In this document: one piece after another, positions 1-11,472 of the stretch
Layout: the number at the start of each line of letters is the position of its first letter
How positions within the stretch are numbered: the first letter of the stretch is position 1
Source: Cercis canadensis
Lineage: Eukaryota; Streptophyta; Magnoliopsida; Fabales; Fabaceae
NCBI GenBank assembly: GCA_003255065.1
Contig: QAOA01002417.1
Span: 2,613,846 to 2,677,845, forward strand
DNA length: 64,000 bases
Direction of reading: 5' to 3'
The notes under the pieces: generated by a model
What the model saw: only the letters and a program-made list of their open reading frames with translations
What the model was told of the DNA's origin: nothing
Databases searched by the model: none
Program-made: the position numbers and the translations under genes

Positions 1-149
1 ATTAAGATTATGAGGATTCCCTATGCTTTGCTCTTCCCAGAGCGTACCGAGATACGTGCGATTCAACCAGTTGCGATAGCTTGTTACCTATTTCAAAGAG
101 GAATTCGGATCCATCATACCTATTTGACCCATGGAGCCAGCCCAAATTA

Positions 150-245
150 AGAGAGAGAGAGAGAGAGAGAGATGGCAGAGAGAGAAAGATATTGCCGGAG
201 AAAGAGAGAGATGAGAGGGAGAGAGATAAGAGATGAGAGAGAGAA
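150..245. repeat. GA-rich microsatellite
   Basis: An almost pure run of GA dinucleotides at about 150-172 is followed by degenerate GA/GAGA sequence to about 245. It is low-complexity DNA with no coding content. Confidence 0.85.
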
Positions 246-2503
246 TTTTTTTAAAATTTTTTTAAGGTGCCACGTGGCATTTTCTGTTAAGTCCAATTAA
301 TGAACATAAGCGGATGACGAAAATGGTTGACGGAACAATCTTCCAAGGACTAAAATGTCGGTAAAAATCTTTGGAGGACTAAACTGTCACCGAACCTATA
401 TTTCGAAGACCAAATAGGAGTTTTACTCTTCTTTTAATCTACTTCCTAAATCTTGCCCCTTGTGAATAAAAGTTCTGACCTTGTCATTGTCAAAATCGGA
501 TATCAAAAGTGCTCACTACATGACATGCATGCCAATTGCGTTAGGGTAACATCAGAAGTATACGTTACTTAATTAGATATCATAGTTGATTGTAAAAGGC
601 TTGATATAGTGCTTTTTTCTGATCAATTTGTTCAAACGTTTGGTTCCCTCGAAACGCATGCTGACTCTTGATGCATGTACAAGATGCACCCACATACATC
701 AAAATGAGAGAAAGCTGTACCTCAATTATGGCGACACATGAGGCCCAGACACTAGGACTTAACTTTATAAAGCAAACAAACCAAGAAATCAGCATACCCA
801 AACACTTTAAAGTTGAATTAATTCAGCCATTATGATTCTATCTCATACGTATCAGATCAGCTTCAGCATATTTATACGTGGGAATATGAAATAAATTTTG
901 GTGGGTAGCAGGGTGGGAGCCCAAGACATAAATTATGTCCTATATGGAATGCCAAATTCTAATTTAGCTTTTTCCTTTTCCTTAAATCACATTTATTAGT
1001 TAATTTGCATATTTAAATCTTTGTTGTTTTAATGGTGTACTCTACTCTACAACCCAATCCATGACTGCAGACTCCAACTTTAAAGCATTGTATGATAATG
1101 GATGTAATTCAAAGCTAGCATAAGCTTGATACTCTATTTTATTTGTTGGTTTGGTCTGTAGAACTAGCATTAAGCAATTAAATACTGATGGTCAACGAAC
1201 CATCTGGATTTGTACAACACCATTATAAGTTGTTGCAATAAATTATGAAGGTACATATGTTTTCTTCGCCATCTTGTTGGTGCACCTACTAAGTTTCTGG
1301 TATGCAGCTGCAGTGCCATGATTATGAGCCAATTTTTGTGCCACCATGTGTTTGATGAACTATATCATCAATACCTGCAAAAAGAAATGGCGCCCGATTA
1401 GGGTTTACAGGAGCTGAAGTTCTGGTTCACCTTCGATATACCCAAATCAGCTCCGTTATAGAGAGAAAGAAATCATGTATAGAGGGAGAGAGAGTCGAGG
1501 TGAGAGTTGAAAACGTGTGACTTTAGTGATTGAGAGTCCCCGTTAAAGAGAGAGGGACTACAGATACAAGTCATGTATCATCATCATGCTTGATTTTCCT
1601 CTCTAAATCATTATTAAGTGATAAATTACCATAATTTTTTTTTTTACCTTTGATTAAATGGCCAAAACTGTCATTTTACAGTTGGGGAGGTTCAATCTAG
1701 GATAAGAAGTAAGGGATAGTTTTAAAATCATAAACGGCTCAACTGAGCCAAGACATCTCTTCTAAATCATCATAATTTAATGTGTGAGAATCATAAAAAT
1801 CTTAATTTACTTAATCTCACTTAATTTATGAGTTTTAGTTTTTGAAAAATATGTTTCAAGATAGTAGTTAAGATTTTGCATATCAAACCCCCCTTTTTTT
1901 TTCGGTCATGGATGCCAAAACCTCTTTGGAAATTTAAATTTAATTTGAGACTTTTTCTCTGCATATATAAACTAAAATTGTTCCACATACATATTACTGA
2001 ATTTATATGACATGTTTTTCACCAAGACAAAGTATAAATAAACGCTCCCAAGGGAAACAAGAAATCAATGTTTTCACTCTTGTAATATAACCTTGCCTCG
2101 TTTCTCATTGTTGATTTCATATTTAAAGAATAAAAGTAATAAGGAAGAATTGTAGAATGATATTTTCTTTAGGGTATTCATAAAACCTAAAAGCTAACCA
2201 ATTCTACGCACATTAATATACTCATAGTTAATTTGATTAAGTATTTCCCTATTTGGATATTCCGAGACATACCAATCAACGTCAACGGCTTTGTTAATTT
2301 AAGCAAATAATATCCAATTTTTTCGTTTCTTCCCAATGAATAGCTCAATAAGTGAGTCAGACACTTACTTCAATAGTTCAATTGCCACCAAATAAGATTG
2401 TCGAGTTTCATATTTAAATTTAGAATCATAACTAAAAATATTAAAAAATAAAGTAACTCAATTGTCTCGAGTAAAGGGAAACGTACGGGCCCTCTAATGA
2501 CCA

Positions 2504-2935
2504 TACCCATGTACTCAGCCCGGCCCAAGTTTTCTGAGCAGAAAATGAAAATCCTTGTCCTTTCGGTTTTCAATAACAAGCCCAAATGTCTCATTTATTT
2601 TATTTCTGTTTTATAATAATAGCCCAAGATCCAATTGCTATGTCATACCTTTTCTTTGCCACATTCTTTTTGGTAAACGCTTCTCCACATTTTTACCTTT
2701 GGCCCAACTCGAAAATAANTACCCATGTACGCAGCCCGGCCCAAGTTTTCTGAGCAGAAAATGAAAATCCTTGTCCTTTCGGTTTTCAATAACAAGCCCA
2801 AATGTCTCATTTATTTTATTTCTGTTTTATAATAATAGCCCAAGATCCAATTGCTATGTCATACCTTTTCTTTGCCACATTCTTTTTGGTAAACGCTTCT
2901 CCACATTTTTACCTTTGGCCCAACTCGAAAATAAA
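2504..2935. repeat. 216-bp direct duplication across an N
   Basis: Positions 2504-2718 and 2720-2934 are nearly identical copies with a 216-base period. The only clear difference is a T/G change in the GTAC[T/G]CAG segment near the start. A single N at 2719 sits exactly at the junction. This placement suggests an assembly join with unresolved overlap rather than a natural tandem duplication. The copies contain GGCCCA-type motifs but no gene. Confidence 0.85.
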
Positions 2936-3791
2936 AATAGAAGGTTCCTCACCCCTTTAAGAAAAAAATAAGTTCCCTGACGGGTACTTCAAAATGAAAA
3001 ACAAAGTTTAACTTTTAATCAAATAATGGAAATGAAATCAAAGAGAGTCTCAGTCTCCAATGTGCCTATTGTGGCCCACGCAGCATGATGATGTTATATT
3101 CGTATGCACACAAATCACGTGTCCCTCTTGAAATTTGCCTCATGTATATTTGTATGGTTCACACGGAGTCCACCGACCGTGCCAACCGTCACTTTTCGTT
3201 AAAAACCAATTCCAGATTTTTTTTTTGGTTTTTGTTGATAATTACAAGAAAAGGTTCAACGAGTCAAATATTAATATTTAAAGCCTTTTAAATATGATTA
3301 GTTAATTATTAATATATAGTTCAATTAAAATGGTTGTTTGTTTATCATTGTCAAAAGAAAGCCAGACAATGAACATCAATTATTAATTATAGTTTATTTA
3401 TTTTAATTTTTTGTGTATTTACTTTTAAAAAATAAATTTTGATCTATCAACAAAACAAATATTTATTAAATTTTTATCAATAAAGCATCTAATTATTTTA
3501 GTAATGTTGGATTTTATCGTTTGATAATACTGTATAGAATTTGAGAAATGTTGACAATAGTGACTTTATAGGATGTATAGGTATAGAAATTAAATTTGAC
3601 ATCTTAACTTTTTAAAAAATTTCTAAATCAATTATATTATATCTACTTATATTAGATTTTGATACACATGACACTTCTATTAAGAAAAAAATATAAAGTT
3701 GCTGTCCCTGCTGGCTAGAGTTTTAAAATGAAGTAAATTAAATTTTTTACAGAAAGCTAGACATAGCTCCTATATCCTCCCATTATGATTA

Positions 3792-3885
3792 TATCACATC
3801 ACTCATTCTTTTCCAATGAAATTGAAAAATGTATATTATATCACATCACTCATTCTTTTCCAATGAAATTGAAAAATGTTATATT
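3792..3885. repeat. 47-bp tandem duplication
   Basis: Two adjacent copies of a 47-bp unit containing TCACATCACTCATTC and CAATGAAATTGAAAAATG occur head to tail about 240-330 bp upstream of the fibrillin start codon. The open frame through the unit is a by-product of the duplication. Confidence 0.8.
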
Positions 3886-4121
3886 CATGTATCTAACGCT
3901 AAACTATTATAGATATTTTGATGCTCTTTGGGAACTGTTTATTATATTTTACTCCTATTATGCTATATTGACTCTTCAAAATTTTGACGAGATAGGAGAA
4001 TGGCTGAATGAGAGGGATTCGCAATTGAGATTCGAGTTCAAAGATTTTCAGCTTTCTAAAGTCACCCACATAAGTTTCAGATTCACCGTTTCACGCTTCA
4101 ACTCCAAATCGCTAATATCTG

Positions 4122-6460
4122 ATGGCGCTGCTCTCCTTCACTTCGCGTACTCCTTTCCTCTTCTCTGAAAAACCTAAACCTCTCTTCTTGTCTTCAATCT
4201 TCTCCCCCACCACTCAATTCTCAACAGTCACTTTCTTCTCTCTCCCTCCCACTACTGCTAGACGCCTCAGATTCCCTTCCCTTCGCTTAAGATCCTCCGT
4301 TTCCGGTGGCACCCCCGACTCCGATTCCGACGTCGGAGAAGACGCCGACAAACCTTCTGGATCTCTGGCAAAGATTGCCGACGAGTGGGGCGAGAAGTAC
4401 GAGGCTGAGGCTGAGGCTGAGCCTGAAGCATCAAACCCGAAGCTTCCGGATTCGGACCCTCCGAAGAACGAGGACGAGAGGGAAGAGGGTGAAGCTGAGG
4501 TTGAATATGCGGACAAAGGAAATGGTAGTGCGGGCACTACGATCAAGGCAGAGAGTGAGGGGGTGTACAACAAAGTAGGGGAGCTGAAGCGTGCTCTGGT
4601 GGACACCGTTTATGGGACTGAATTTGGGTTTCGAGCTGGGGCGGAGGTGAGGGCTGAGGTCTCCGAGCTAGTGACTCAGTTGGAAGCTGCGAACCCCACT
4701 TTGGCGCCTGTAGAGGAACCTGGGCTTCTTAATGGAAATTGGGTATTGCTGTAAGTTTATTGCCCCATATGGCCATATGCATTCTCTTTTTATTCTATCT
4801 GCAGTATTGCAATTTGCATAGAACATTTCGTTGAAAGTTCGTAAGTTTGCCTTGATTAAACTTACTAAGAATGAAGTCCAAACCAGCTCTATGTTTTCTA
4901 ATGAAATTTTTCAACATGTCTGTTAGTTGAGTAGAGTTGCACAAGTACATATTTTTCATGGTGCCTAAGTGGATTACTAGAATTGAACATTTCCAAATTG
5001 ATGGACTTATGGGACTATGTTCAAGAGTTGTATATAATAATATTCACTACGCTTCTGGTAACCATAATACTGTCATTCTTACATAATTCACAGTGAAGAA
5101 TGAGTTGTTCTGTTTCCTTTTTTATTCCTTAATAGTCTTATATGCTTGAGAATTGCCGTTTATATTATTGCTAGTTTTAATACATCTTAGGTATTTATGG
5201 AATTTCATGCTGGGTTCAACATGTTTACTGGCGGATTGAAAGTTATGGATGAAGACCATGGTAACAAGTATTAACCAACGAAACTTGGAATTTCAGACCT
5301 GCGAAGTATGTTTAACAATTCCAAGAATCAATGGTCCTTTTTACATTAATCTTTTGCACTGACAAAACAAGAAGATAATGGTTGTCTGAGGCTATGTTGC
5401 GTGACTGAAAAGAAGTGTGTTTTGGTGCTCATCTGGGTGTCTAGTAAATATGGTGGAAAGATTTGAGTATTGGTGAAACTGAGTTTGATTTCTCTTATAT
5501 ATATTTATTCAAGCTCTTATGGTTATTTTTCTTGTTAAACTGATGTCAGGTACACTGCATCGTCTGAACTGTTGCCTCTTCTGGCAGCAGGGGGGACACC
5601 TTTGTTGAAAGTGGATAAGATATCACAAACAATTGATACCAGTAGCTCCACCATTGTAAACTCCACCACATTGTCTAGCCCTTTCGCTTATTTCTCTTTC
5701 AGTGCATCTGCAACTTTTGAAGTTCGAACTCCTACAAGAATACAGGTATTCTCAGGAAAAATCCAAGTATTTGGCTAAATCAAATTCTTTTGTGAAAAAG
5801 GCAGCATGTTTTCTGCAAAACGAAAAGAACAGAAGTGAAGGATTATTTGTATGGTTATAGATAACCTATTGAATGATAGTAGATGAAAACCTGCAATTGC
5901 GTCTTCTTACTTTGGGGTGTTGAGACACCAATATAAAAAAGAAAGGAAGTTATTATGCTTGCTATGTTATATGTCATTGTATTGAACTGGTAATCAATAT
6001 TTGCGGTTTTCGAGCCGTGTAATGTGATTTCTATGTTGCTTAATGATATTGCAATCTGTACACTTCTGGTGTTTCAGAGTTAGTTTCCTCGGCATGTATA
6101 TCATCGCAGGACTAGAAGAATTTTACTAATGTTTCTTAATGCAATCAGGTTACATTTAAAGAAGGTACACTACAACCTCCAGAGATAAAGTCAAGGATAG
6201 ATCTACCAGAAAATGTAGACATTTTTGGCCAGAAGCTCAATCTGTTGCCGGTGCAACAATCTCTCAGTCCTCTGCAGGATGTGGTGGCAAATATATCACG
6301 TGCCATTTCTGGTCAGCCACCTCTGAAGGTTCCCATTCCTGGTGAGAGGACTAGTTCCTGGCTTATTACTACTTATCTTGATGAGGATCTACGAATCTCA
6401 AGGGGGGATGGTGGTCTTTTCATCCTTGCTAGAGAAGGGAGTGCCCTTCTAGACCAATAG
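4122..6460 (+). CDS. PAP3: plastid fibrillin / plastid-lipid-associated protein 3-like
   Basis: Three coding exons (4122-4750, 5550-5745, 6149-6460) join in frame to give 378 residues. The first ~55 residues are rich in Ser, Thr, Arg and Pro, as in a chloroplast transit peptide. Residues ~65-135 form a very acidic, low-complexity linker, which is typical of the PAP3 branch of fibrillins. The fibrillin (PAP) domain runs from ~145 to the end. It includes the LNGNWVLLYTASSELLPLL signature spanning the exon 1-2 junction and the C-terminal YLDEDLRISRGDGG motif. Fibrillins bind lipids at plastoglobules and thylakoids and help in stress tolerance and lipid storage in plastids. The exact ligand of this member cannot be read from sequence. 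The start is the first ATG in the frame and is followed directly by the transit peptide. Assignment to PAP3 rather than another fibrillin rests on the acidic linker and length. Confidence 0.92.
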
Positions 6461-7004
6461 GAAAGTCACCATAACCTTTCGCCCTTTCTTCTTTTCCCAT
6501 CACTTGTTGAAGGTATATACAAATTAGCTCATTTTGTCCAATCAATTTCTTGTATATTTAAAGGAAAGATATCATATTGTTGTCATGTTGAAGTTTAGCA
6601 AAACTTCTAAAGATTGTCACCGAACAATATCTCCACCCCTTAACAGCTTTGCTGACATCTAGGTTAGGGGGAAGGGATATGAAATCAATCGAATTAAAGT
6701 TGGTTTTGCAATTGCCAGTAACTTTGTGTTGACTCTGCATGCAGGGCATGATTTAAACCCTGTGCACTTCACAAATAAGGTTTTCATTGTTTCTTGTTCA
6801 ACAGACATACTACTACTCATTCGCCTTTCGTTATTGGTCAGTTACATCCAAGCTACTCTTAATGTATCCTAGTAGAAGGATGTAACTTACCGTTGTCATA
6901 AGATGTGATATATTTGAGAGAAGTCAATTCAGTACTAGAAATACATAAGCGCCACTCATTTACTGAGTCATCAAGGTAGCCGCGCAGCAGTTGACAGACT
7001 AAAA
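6461..7004. other. 3' UTR and spacer after the fibrillin gene
   Basis: The first few hundred bases should be the 3' UTR of the fibrillin gene. No other coding signal is visible before the transposon that begins at 7014. Confidence 0.5.
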
Positions 7005-7013
7005 TATAGAAAA

Positions 7014-7730
7014 GGTTAGGGCTAAGTTGTCACCCCCAAAGGGGTGGAAGCGACACACTCCCCTTGGGTTGGGTAGGTTTTGGTGGGATTTATTTATTGA
7101 TTTTGGTGTCATTGCAAAGGTCTTAAAAAATTGAGTCATCTAGTATGTGTTAGTACACAAAGTTTTTTTTATAAAATACAAAAATAACACAATATAAGAA
7201 AATGTATCAAAAAATAATTTTTTTAAGTTTACTTTTTGGCACATCTAAGTTGTCACCCCCNATAAGAAAATATATCAAAAAATAATTTTTTTAAGTTTAC
7301 TTTTTGGCACATCTAAGTTGTCACCCCCAAAGGGGTGGTGGTAGCACTACACTCCCCTTGGGTTGGGTAGGTTTCGGTCCCCTTGGGTTGGGTAGGTTTC
7401 GGTAGGATTTATTCAGTGATTTTGATGTCATTGTAAAAATCTCAAAAAATTGAGTCATCTAATATGTGCTAGTACAAATAATTTTTTATAAAATATAAAA
7501 ATGACACGATATAAAAAAACGTATCAAGAAACAACTTTTTTAAGTATAGTTTTTGACATATTATCTTATATCGTGCAATTCTTGTATTTTATAAAAAAAT
7601 AATGTATTTTGATATATATTGAGTGACTCAATTTTTTTAAACCTTTTTAATAATACCAAAATTACGCTATAAATTCTATCAGAACCCACTCAATTCAAGG
7701 GAGTGTAGTAGTAGTAGCTTAGGCCTAACC
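7014..7730. mobile_element. Mutator-like foldback MITE with 9-bp TSD
   Basis: The element starts GGTTAGGGCTAAG and ends with the inverse of GGTTAGGCCTAAG. Long, diverged inverted arms extend inward and share ACTCCCTTG, the AATTGAGTCA motif and the TATAAAATACAA segment. The 9-bp sequence TATAGAAAA directly flanks both ends (7005-7013 and 7731-7739), which is the size Mutator-like elements produce. There is no transposase, so the element is non-autonomous. An N at 7261 lies between two copies of a ~70-bp internal segment, so the true internal length is uncertain. Confidence 0.85.
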
Positions 7731-7739
7731 TATAGAAAA

Positions 7740-7982
7740 ACAATTTCAAAAGGGTCGAAAAGTACAGGTCTGAGCTTGGCCTCTTTTTTTTTTAAATATT
7801 ATTTTTGGAAAATCAAATTAAATACAAAATAGGAAATTTAAAAAAATATTAAATATTCAAAAAAATTTAAATGGGCCTTAAAATTCATGCCCAAACACCG
7901 GTAATTGACAATGGTCTATCAGAGTAATCAATTATCTTCCAATGTAAACATTTGATGACATCTAAATGAACCATTAGGTTGC

Positions 7983-8019
<37 letters not shown>

Positions 8020-9350
8020 AACGAGAGAGATAGAAGGAGAGGAAGAGAAGAAAAATACATTGGTTTTCAGCATGTTAGATTTGATTTTAATTCTACAAAC
8101 ATGGTTTTAGCAATTCCAGGTTGCCTTACATCACAAATGAAAGTTGGTCAAAAATTTGTTGGAATTGATAGGTTGACATTATATAATCATATATAATGGA
8201 CATTTTAGTGTTTTACACGTTTCTTTTGTACACAACCTTACACCAGTCTTCTGTTTGCCCGAACTTCATTGATTTCAACAACTTCTTTGCCTCGCGGACA
8301 CTGAGTTTGCAACCACTGCTGTTAACTACACCATCCATAACCCCTATTCATGTTTTGTCCAAGAAATTTTAAAAAGAATAACATAATAGTGTTTTGATTT
8401 TCATTGACTGCTTTTTCTTTTTGTTCTAGTCTTTAGTCTCTAGTAGTATTTTTGTAATTAGACTATCATCATACATTTGAATTCAGTCAAACTATGAAAT
8501 GAATGGCAAAATAAAAAGGTCAAAATATGCTGCTCTTTAAAAAGGTAAGGACAGAGCTAAAATTTTGAAGAAATAATCTTGTCCTCTCCTGTTAATCAAT
8601 AATCATCCTCCTTCTCTAAATTTTAAATAATTTAAACAAATAACAACAAAAATAAATGGTTCAATTACTCAAAAAAAAAAAAAAGGATAAATTTTAGGCA
8701 AGGTTGACATAAAGTCGGGCACCAAACTCGCCGTTCGCAGTGAATGTCCTCACTAATGAGTAATGAGTGCGTAATTTCCTACAACCTTTCTTGTCACAAG
8801 TCACAACCTCTATATCTCCAACCAATAACCCTTTACCTTTGAACATATATAATTCAAGTGGGTTTAGTTTTAATTTATATAATTTAAATTGTGTATAGTG
8901 AAATATGGTGAGAAGAGTTATATGAATTAAATTTCATAAATGGACACCACAAAAAATTCAATGTAGCTTTTCGCTGGCAACCTTTAATTGGTCAGCACCA
9001 ATCTTCAAATGAAATCAATTTCACAAACACCATTTTTAAAAAAAAAGCAGTTGACGAAATCTGACGGCGACGGCGGCCAGCAAGGACAAGCTGGGAAATG
9101 GTCACGAAATTCCCGCCTATTTTCCCGCGGTTTCTTATCTGAACTTCCTCAGGATCAAAGAAAAGAAAAAACGAAAGATAAGTTACAATTAATATTTCAA
9201 ATGAATTGCTAATCATTTATTTGGCGTTGACGATCCATAAAATAATTATTGTTAGTCTTCATTAAAAATAAAATAAAAAAAATATAATAGAGAAAATTCC
9301 CACTAGTGGCTCTTCATTTACAGACAAATAAACATCACCAAATTCTAACT
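7740..9350. other. intergenic region upstream of CML18
   Basis: AT-rich spacer containing a compound microsatellite at 7982-8019 and poly-A runs. Two TTCCCGC-type motifs occur at about 9109-9128. No gene is recognisable. The end of the region probably contains the CML18 promoter. Confidence 0.5.
7982..8030. repeat. compound (CT)n(CA)n microsatellite
   Basis: About ten CT units are followed by about eight CA units and then GAGAGAGA. It is simple sequence with no coding meaning. Confidence 0.9.
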
Positions 9351-9707
9351 CTGAACTCTTGCTTTATATTCTTCTTCTTTGGGAAATTCAATCGGATCCG
9401 ACATTTGGGTAAACCTCTGGTAATTCGGAGCTGCCATCGGAAAAGGAACAAGAACGATATCCGAGGAGATCTCAGATCTTTCAAAGCCTCTTCTGTTTCA
9501 CACACTGACTATCGTTTTCTCTTTGTGGAAATTTCACGAACAGCTTCAAGGTGCAAGAGAGTCTTTGATCTTTGGCTCGTGCATTATGATCAAAATCTAT
9601 AATCTGATTCCCTTTCTGGGAATGTAGTTTTTCTTTTTTTGTTCCTTTCAGATTTTGAGTTTTAGGAGAGAAATCGGATTCCAATATTTGAAATAGTTGA
9701 AGTGAAT

Positions 9708-10199
9708 ATGAGCAACAAGCAACCAGTGAATTTGGACGATGAGCAAATCGCGGAATTGCGCGAAATTTTCCGTTCTTTTGATCGGAACAATGATGGTAGC
9801 CTGACCCAACTTGAGCTTAGCTCACTTCTCCGATCACTGGGTCTAAAGCCAAGCTCTGAACAGCTCGAGAACTTCATCCAGAAAGCTGATACAAACAACA
9901 ATGGCCTGATAGAGTTTTCAGAGTTCGTGGCGCTGGTGGCGCCGGAGCTGGTGCCGGCCAAATCTCCTTACACGGAGGAGCAGCTGAGGCAGCTCTTTAG
10001 AATGTTTGATAGAGATGGAAATGGGTTCATCACGGCGGCTGAATTGGCGCATTCTATGGCAAAACTTGGGCATGCTTTAACAGCAGAGGAGTTGACAGGG
10101 ATGATCAAGGAGGCTGATACAGATGGAGATGGAAGGATCAGTTTTCAGGAGTTCTCGCAGGCCATAACTTCTGCTGCTTTTGATAATTCATGGGCTTAA
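9708..10199 (+). CDS. CML18: calmodulin-like calcium-binding protein, CML18-type
   Basis: An intronless frame encodes 163 residues with four complete EF-hand loops at residues 25-36, 61-72, 101-112 and 137-148. Each loop starts with Asp and ends with Glu at position 12, so all four should bind calcium. The frame extends six bases further upstream to a GTG, but the first ATG is at 9708 and gives the usual CML18 N-terminus. The C-terminal sequence ITSAAFDNSWA and the block HSMAKLGHALTAEELTGMIK closely match Arabidopsis CML18 as I remember it. The protein has no signal peptide or membrane segment and is expected to act as a cytosolic or nuclear calcium sensor that changes shape and binds targets. 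CML18 has been linked to the tonoplast Na+/H+ exchanger NHX1 in Arabidopsis; that link is established knowledge and not visible here. Confidence 0.93.
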   Translation: MSNKQPVNLDDEQIAELREIFRSFDRNNDGSLTQLELSSLLRSLGLKPSSEQLENFIQKADTNNNGLIEFSEFVALVAPELVPAKSPYTEEQLRQLFRMFDRDGNGFITAAELAHSMAKLGHALTAEELTGMIKEADTDGDGRISFQEFSQAITSAAFDNSWA

Positions 10200-11463
10200 T
10201 CTATTCAACTTGTTTCTGGTATGTATATGCCTTTACTCTGCTTTCCATTTCTGTTTCTTCCCTCTATGTTAGATGCAAAATAAAACTTTTTCTTAGCAAA
10301 CAAACATGGGTGTCAAAATTTTGAAACTGTTTTTCTATATCGGGATCAATTCATTTAATTGAATGTGAAGGTACTCTTTTGTGATTGATATTTGCATTCA
10401 AATTTCATCATTTATCATCCTAGTCCAACAAATCATAAACAGATAACACGAAAATAGCATAAATATATCTTCAAATCTTTTAATAATGTATTTTAGATTA
10501 CATCTTTTACTGTTGTTTTTGAATTTTATCTAAGAATGTGTTCGTCCATTCAATATATGCTTCGTTTAAAGTTTTATCTAGTAAAATTATATGAAAGATC
10601 TAAATTTTGTTACAAACAATCATTTTATCCATTGAAAAAGGATAATTTTTCGTTCAGAAACTTAATTTATTGATCTATTTTCTGGCCACAGCTATCTGTA
10701 ACTTGGAATCAGAAGCAGAAAGAGATCAGATAATGTCATCATACAAGATGAAAGACTAAAATATAATCTTTAAGATCATTGACCCTTTAAAATAAATCAA
10801 TAATTCTAATAACATGGCCGGCTTTCAAATTTCATAAGGACATTCTATTACTATTACAAGAACATTACTTTCGTCTTCTTCCTACAAGTTTCGAAGTTGT
10901 GACTTATTTTTATTTTATTTTTAGTCTTGTTGGTGCTTAAAAAATCTGCTGTTGTGACTTATTTTTTTCTGATTAGACAGCCCAACTTGGATGAAATTCA
11001 AGGCAGTGAGGCACTATCATAAGCTTAAAAGGAGTCATTTTTCTCCAGATAGAGGTGGTAATCGAGCTACATATTACTATTAGTATATAGGATTGGGTCG
11101 GGATTGGGTCGGGATTGGGTCGGGTTGGGGAGTTTTTTTGTATGTTGTTTGATTATTTATTCCTTCTCCTTCTAAGGACGTCATTTTGAGCACTTGGAAT
11201 CATTTTAATGAGATGGCCACCATCTAACAGCAACCACAAAAAAAAAAAAAGGGGGAAGAAGAAATGGGCACCATCTGATTTTCAATTGTTCATCATATTC
11301 CACGCTAGTTTTTTATGAAAGTTGATGTTTCCTAAATGGCTTTGTCAATGAATAACAAAATTCATCCACTGTTTGATGGCATTGGAGGTTTCATTTATGT
11401 CTTTTCATCATATCCGTTGCTATTAACTAGTGGGTGCAGCCAGTTTAAACGATGAAAAAGTGA
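10200..11463. other. 3' flank of CML18
   Basis: Contains the CML18 3' UTR, then AT-rich DNA without coding signal. A short 11-bp minisatellite lies at 11090-11127. Confidence 0.5.
11090..11127 (+). repeat. 11-bp minisatellite
   Basis: Three perfect head-to-tail copies of GGATTGGGTCG are followed by a partial copy. They are G-rich on the plus strand. Confidence 0.85.
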
Positions 11464-11472
11464 ATAAATAAA

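Larger units (their letters stand above)
1..4121. other. gene-free upstream region
   Basis: I see no convincing gene in this 4.1 kb. It holds a GA-rich microsatellite near 150-245, scattered purine-rich tracts around 1460-1550, a 216-bp direct duplication at 2504-2935 and a 47-bp tandem duplication near 3792-3885. Short open frames inside the 216-bp copies encode the same peptide twice only because the DNA is duplicated. Positions 1-128 can be read as an open frame but match no family I recognise. The last few hundred bases must contain the promoter and 5' UTR of the fibrillin gene that starts at 4122. Confidence 0.6.

Noticed and set aside
101..112. adjacent EcoRI and BamHI recognition sequences that could indicate a cloning linker
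   Set aside because: The flanking sequence is not vector-like, and a 12-base match can occur by chance.
4214..4606. 130-codon minus-strand open frame over the first fibrillin exon
   Set aside because: It is a shadow of the GC-rich sense frame, which has a clear fibrillin product; no family resemblance on the minus strand.
9306..9602. 98-residue open frame upstream of CML18
   Set aside because: No family resemblance, starts at a non-ATG codon in the track, and overlaps the expected CML18 leader.
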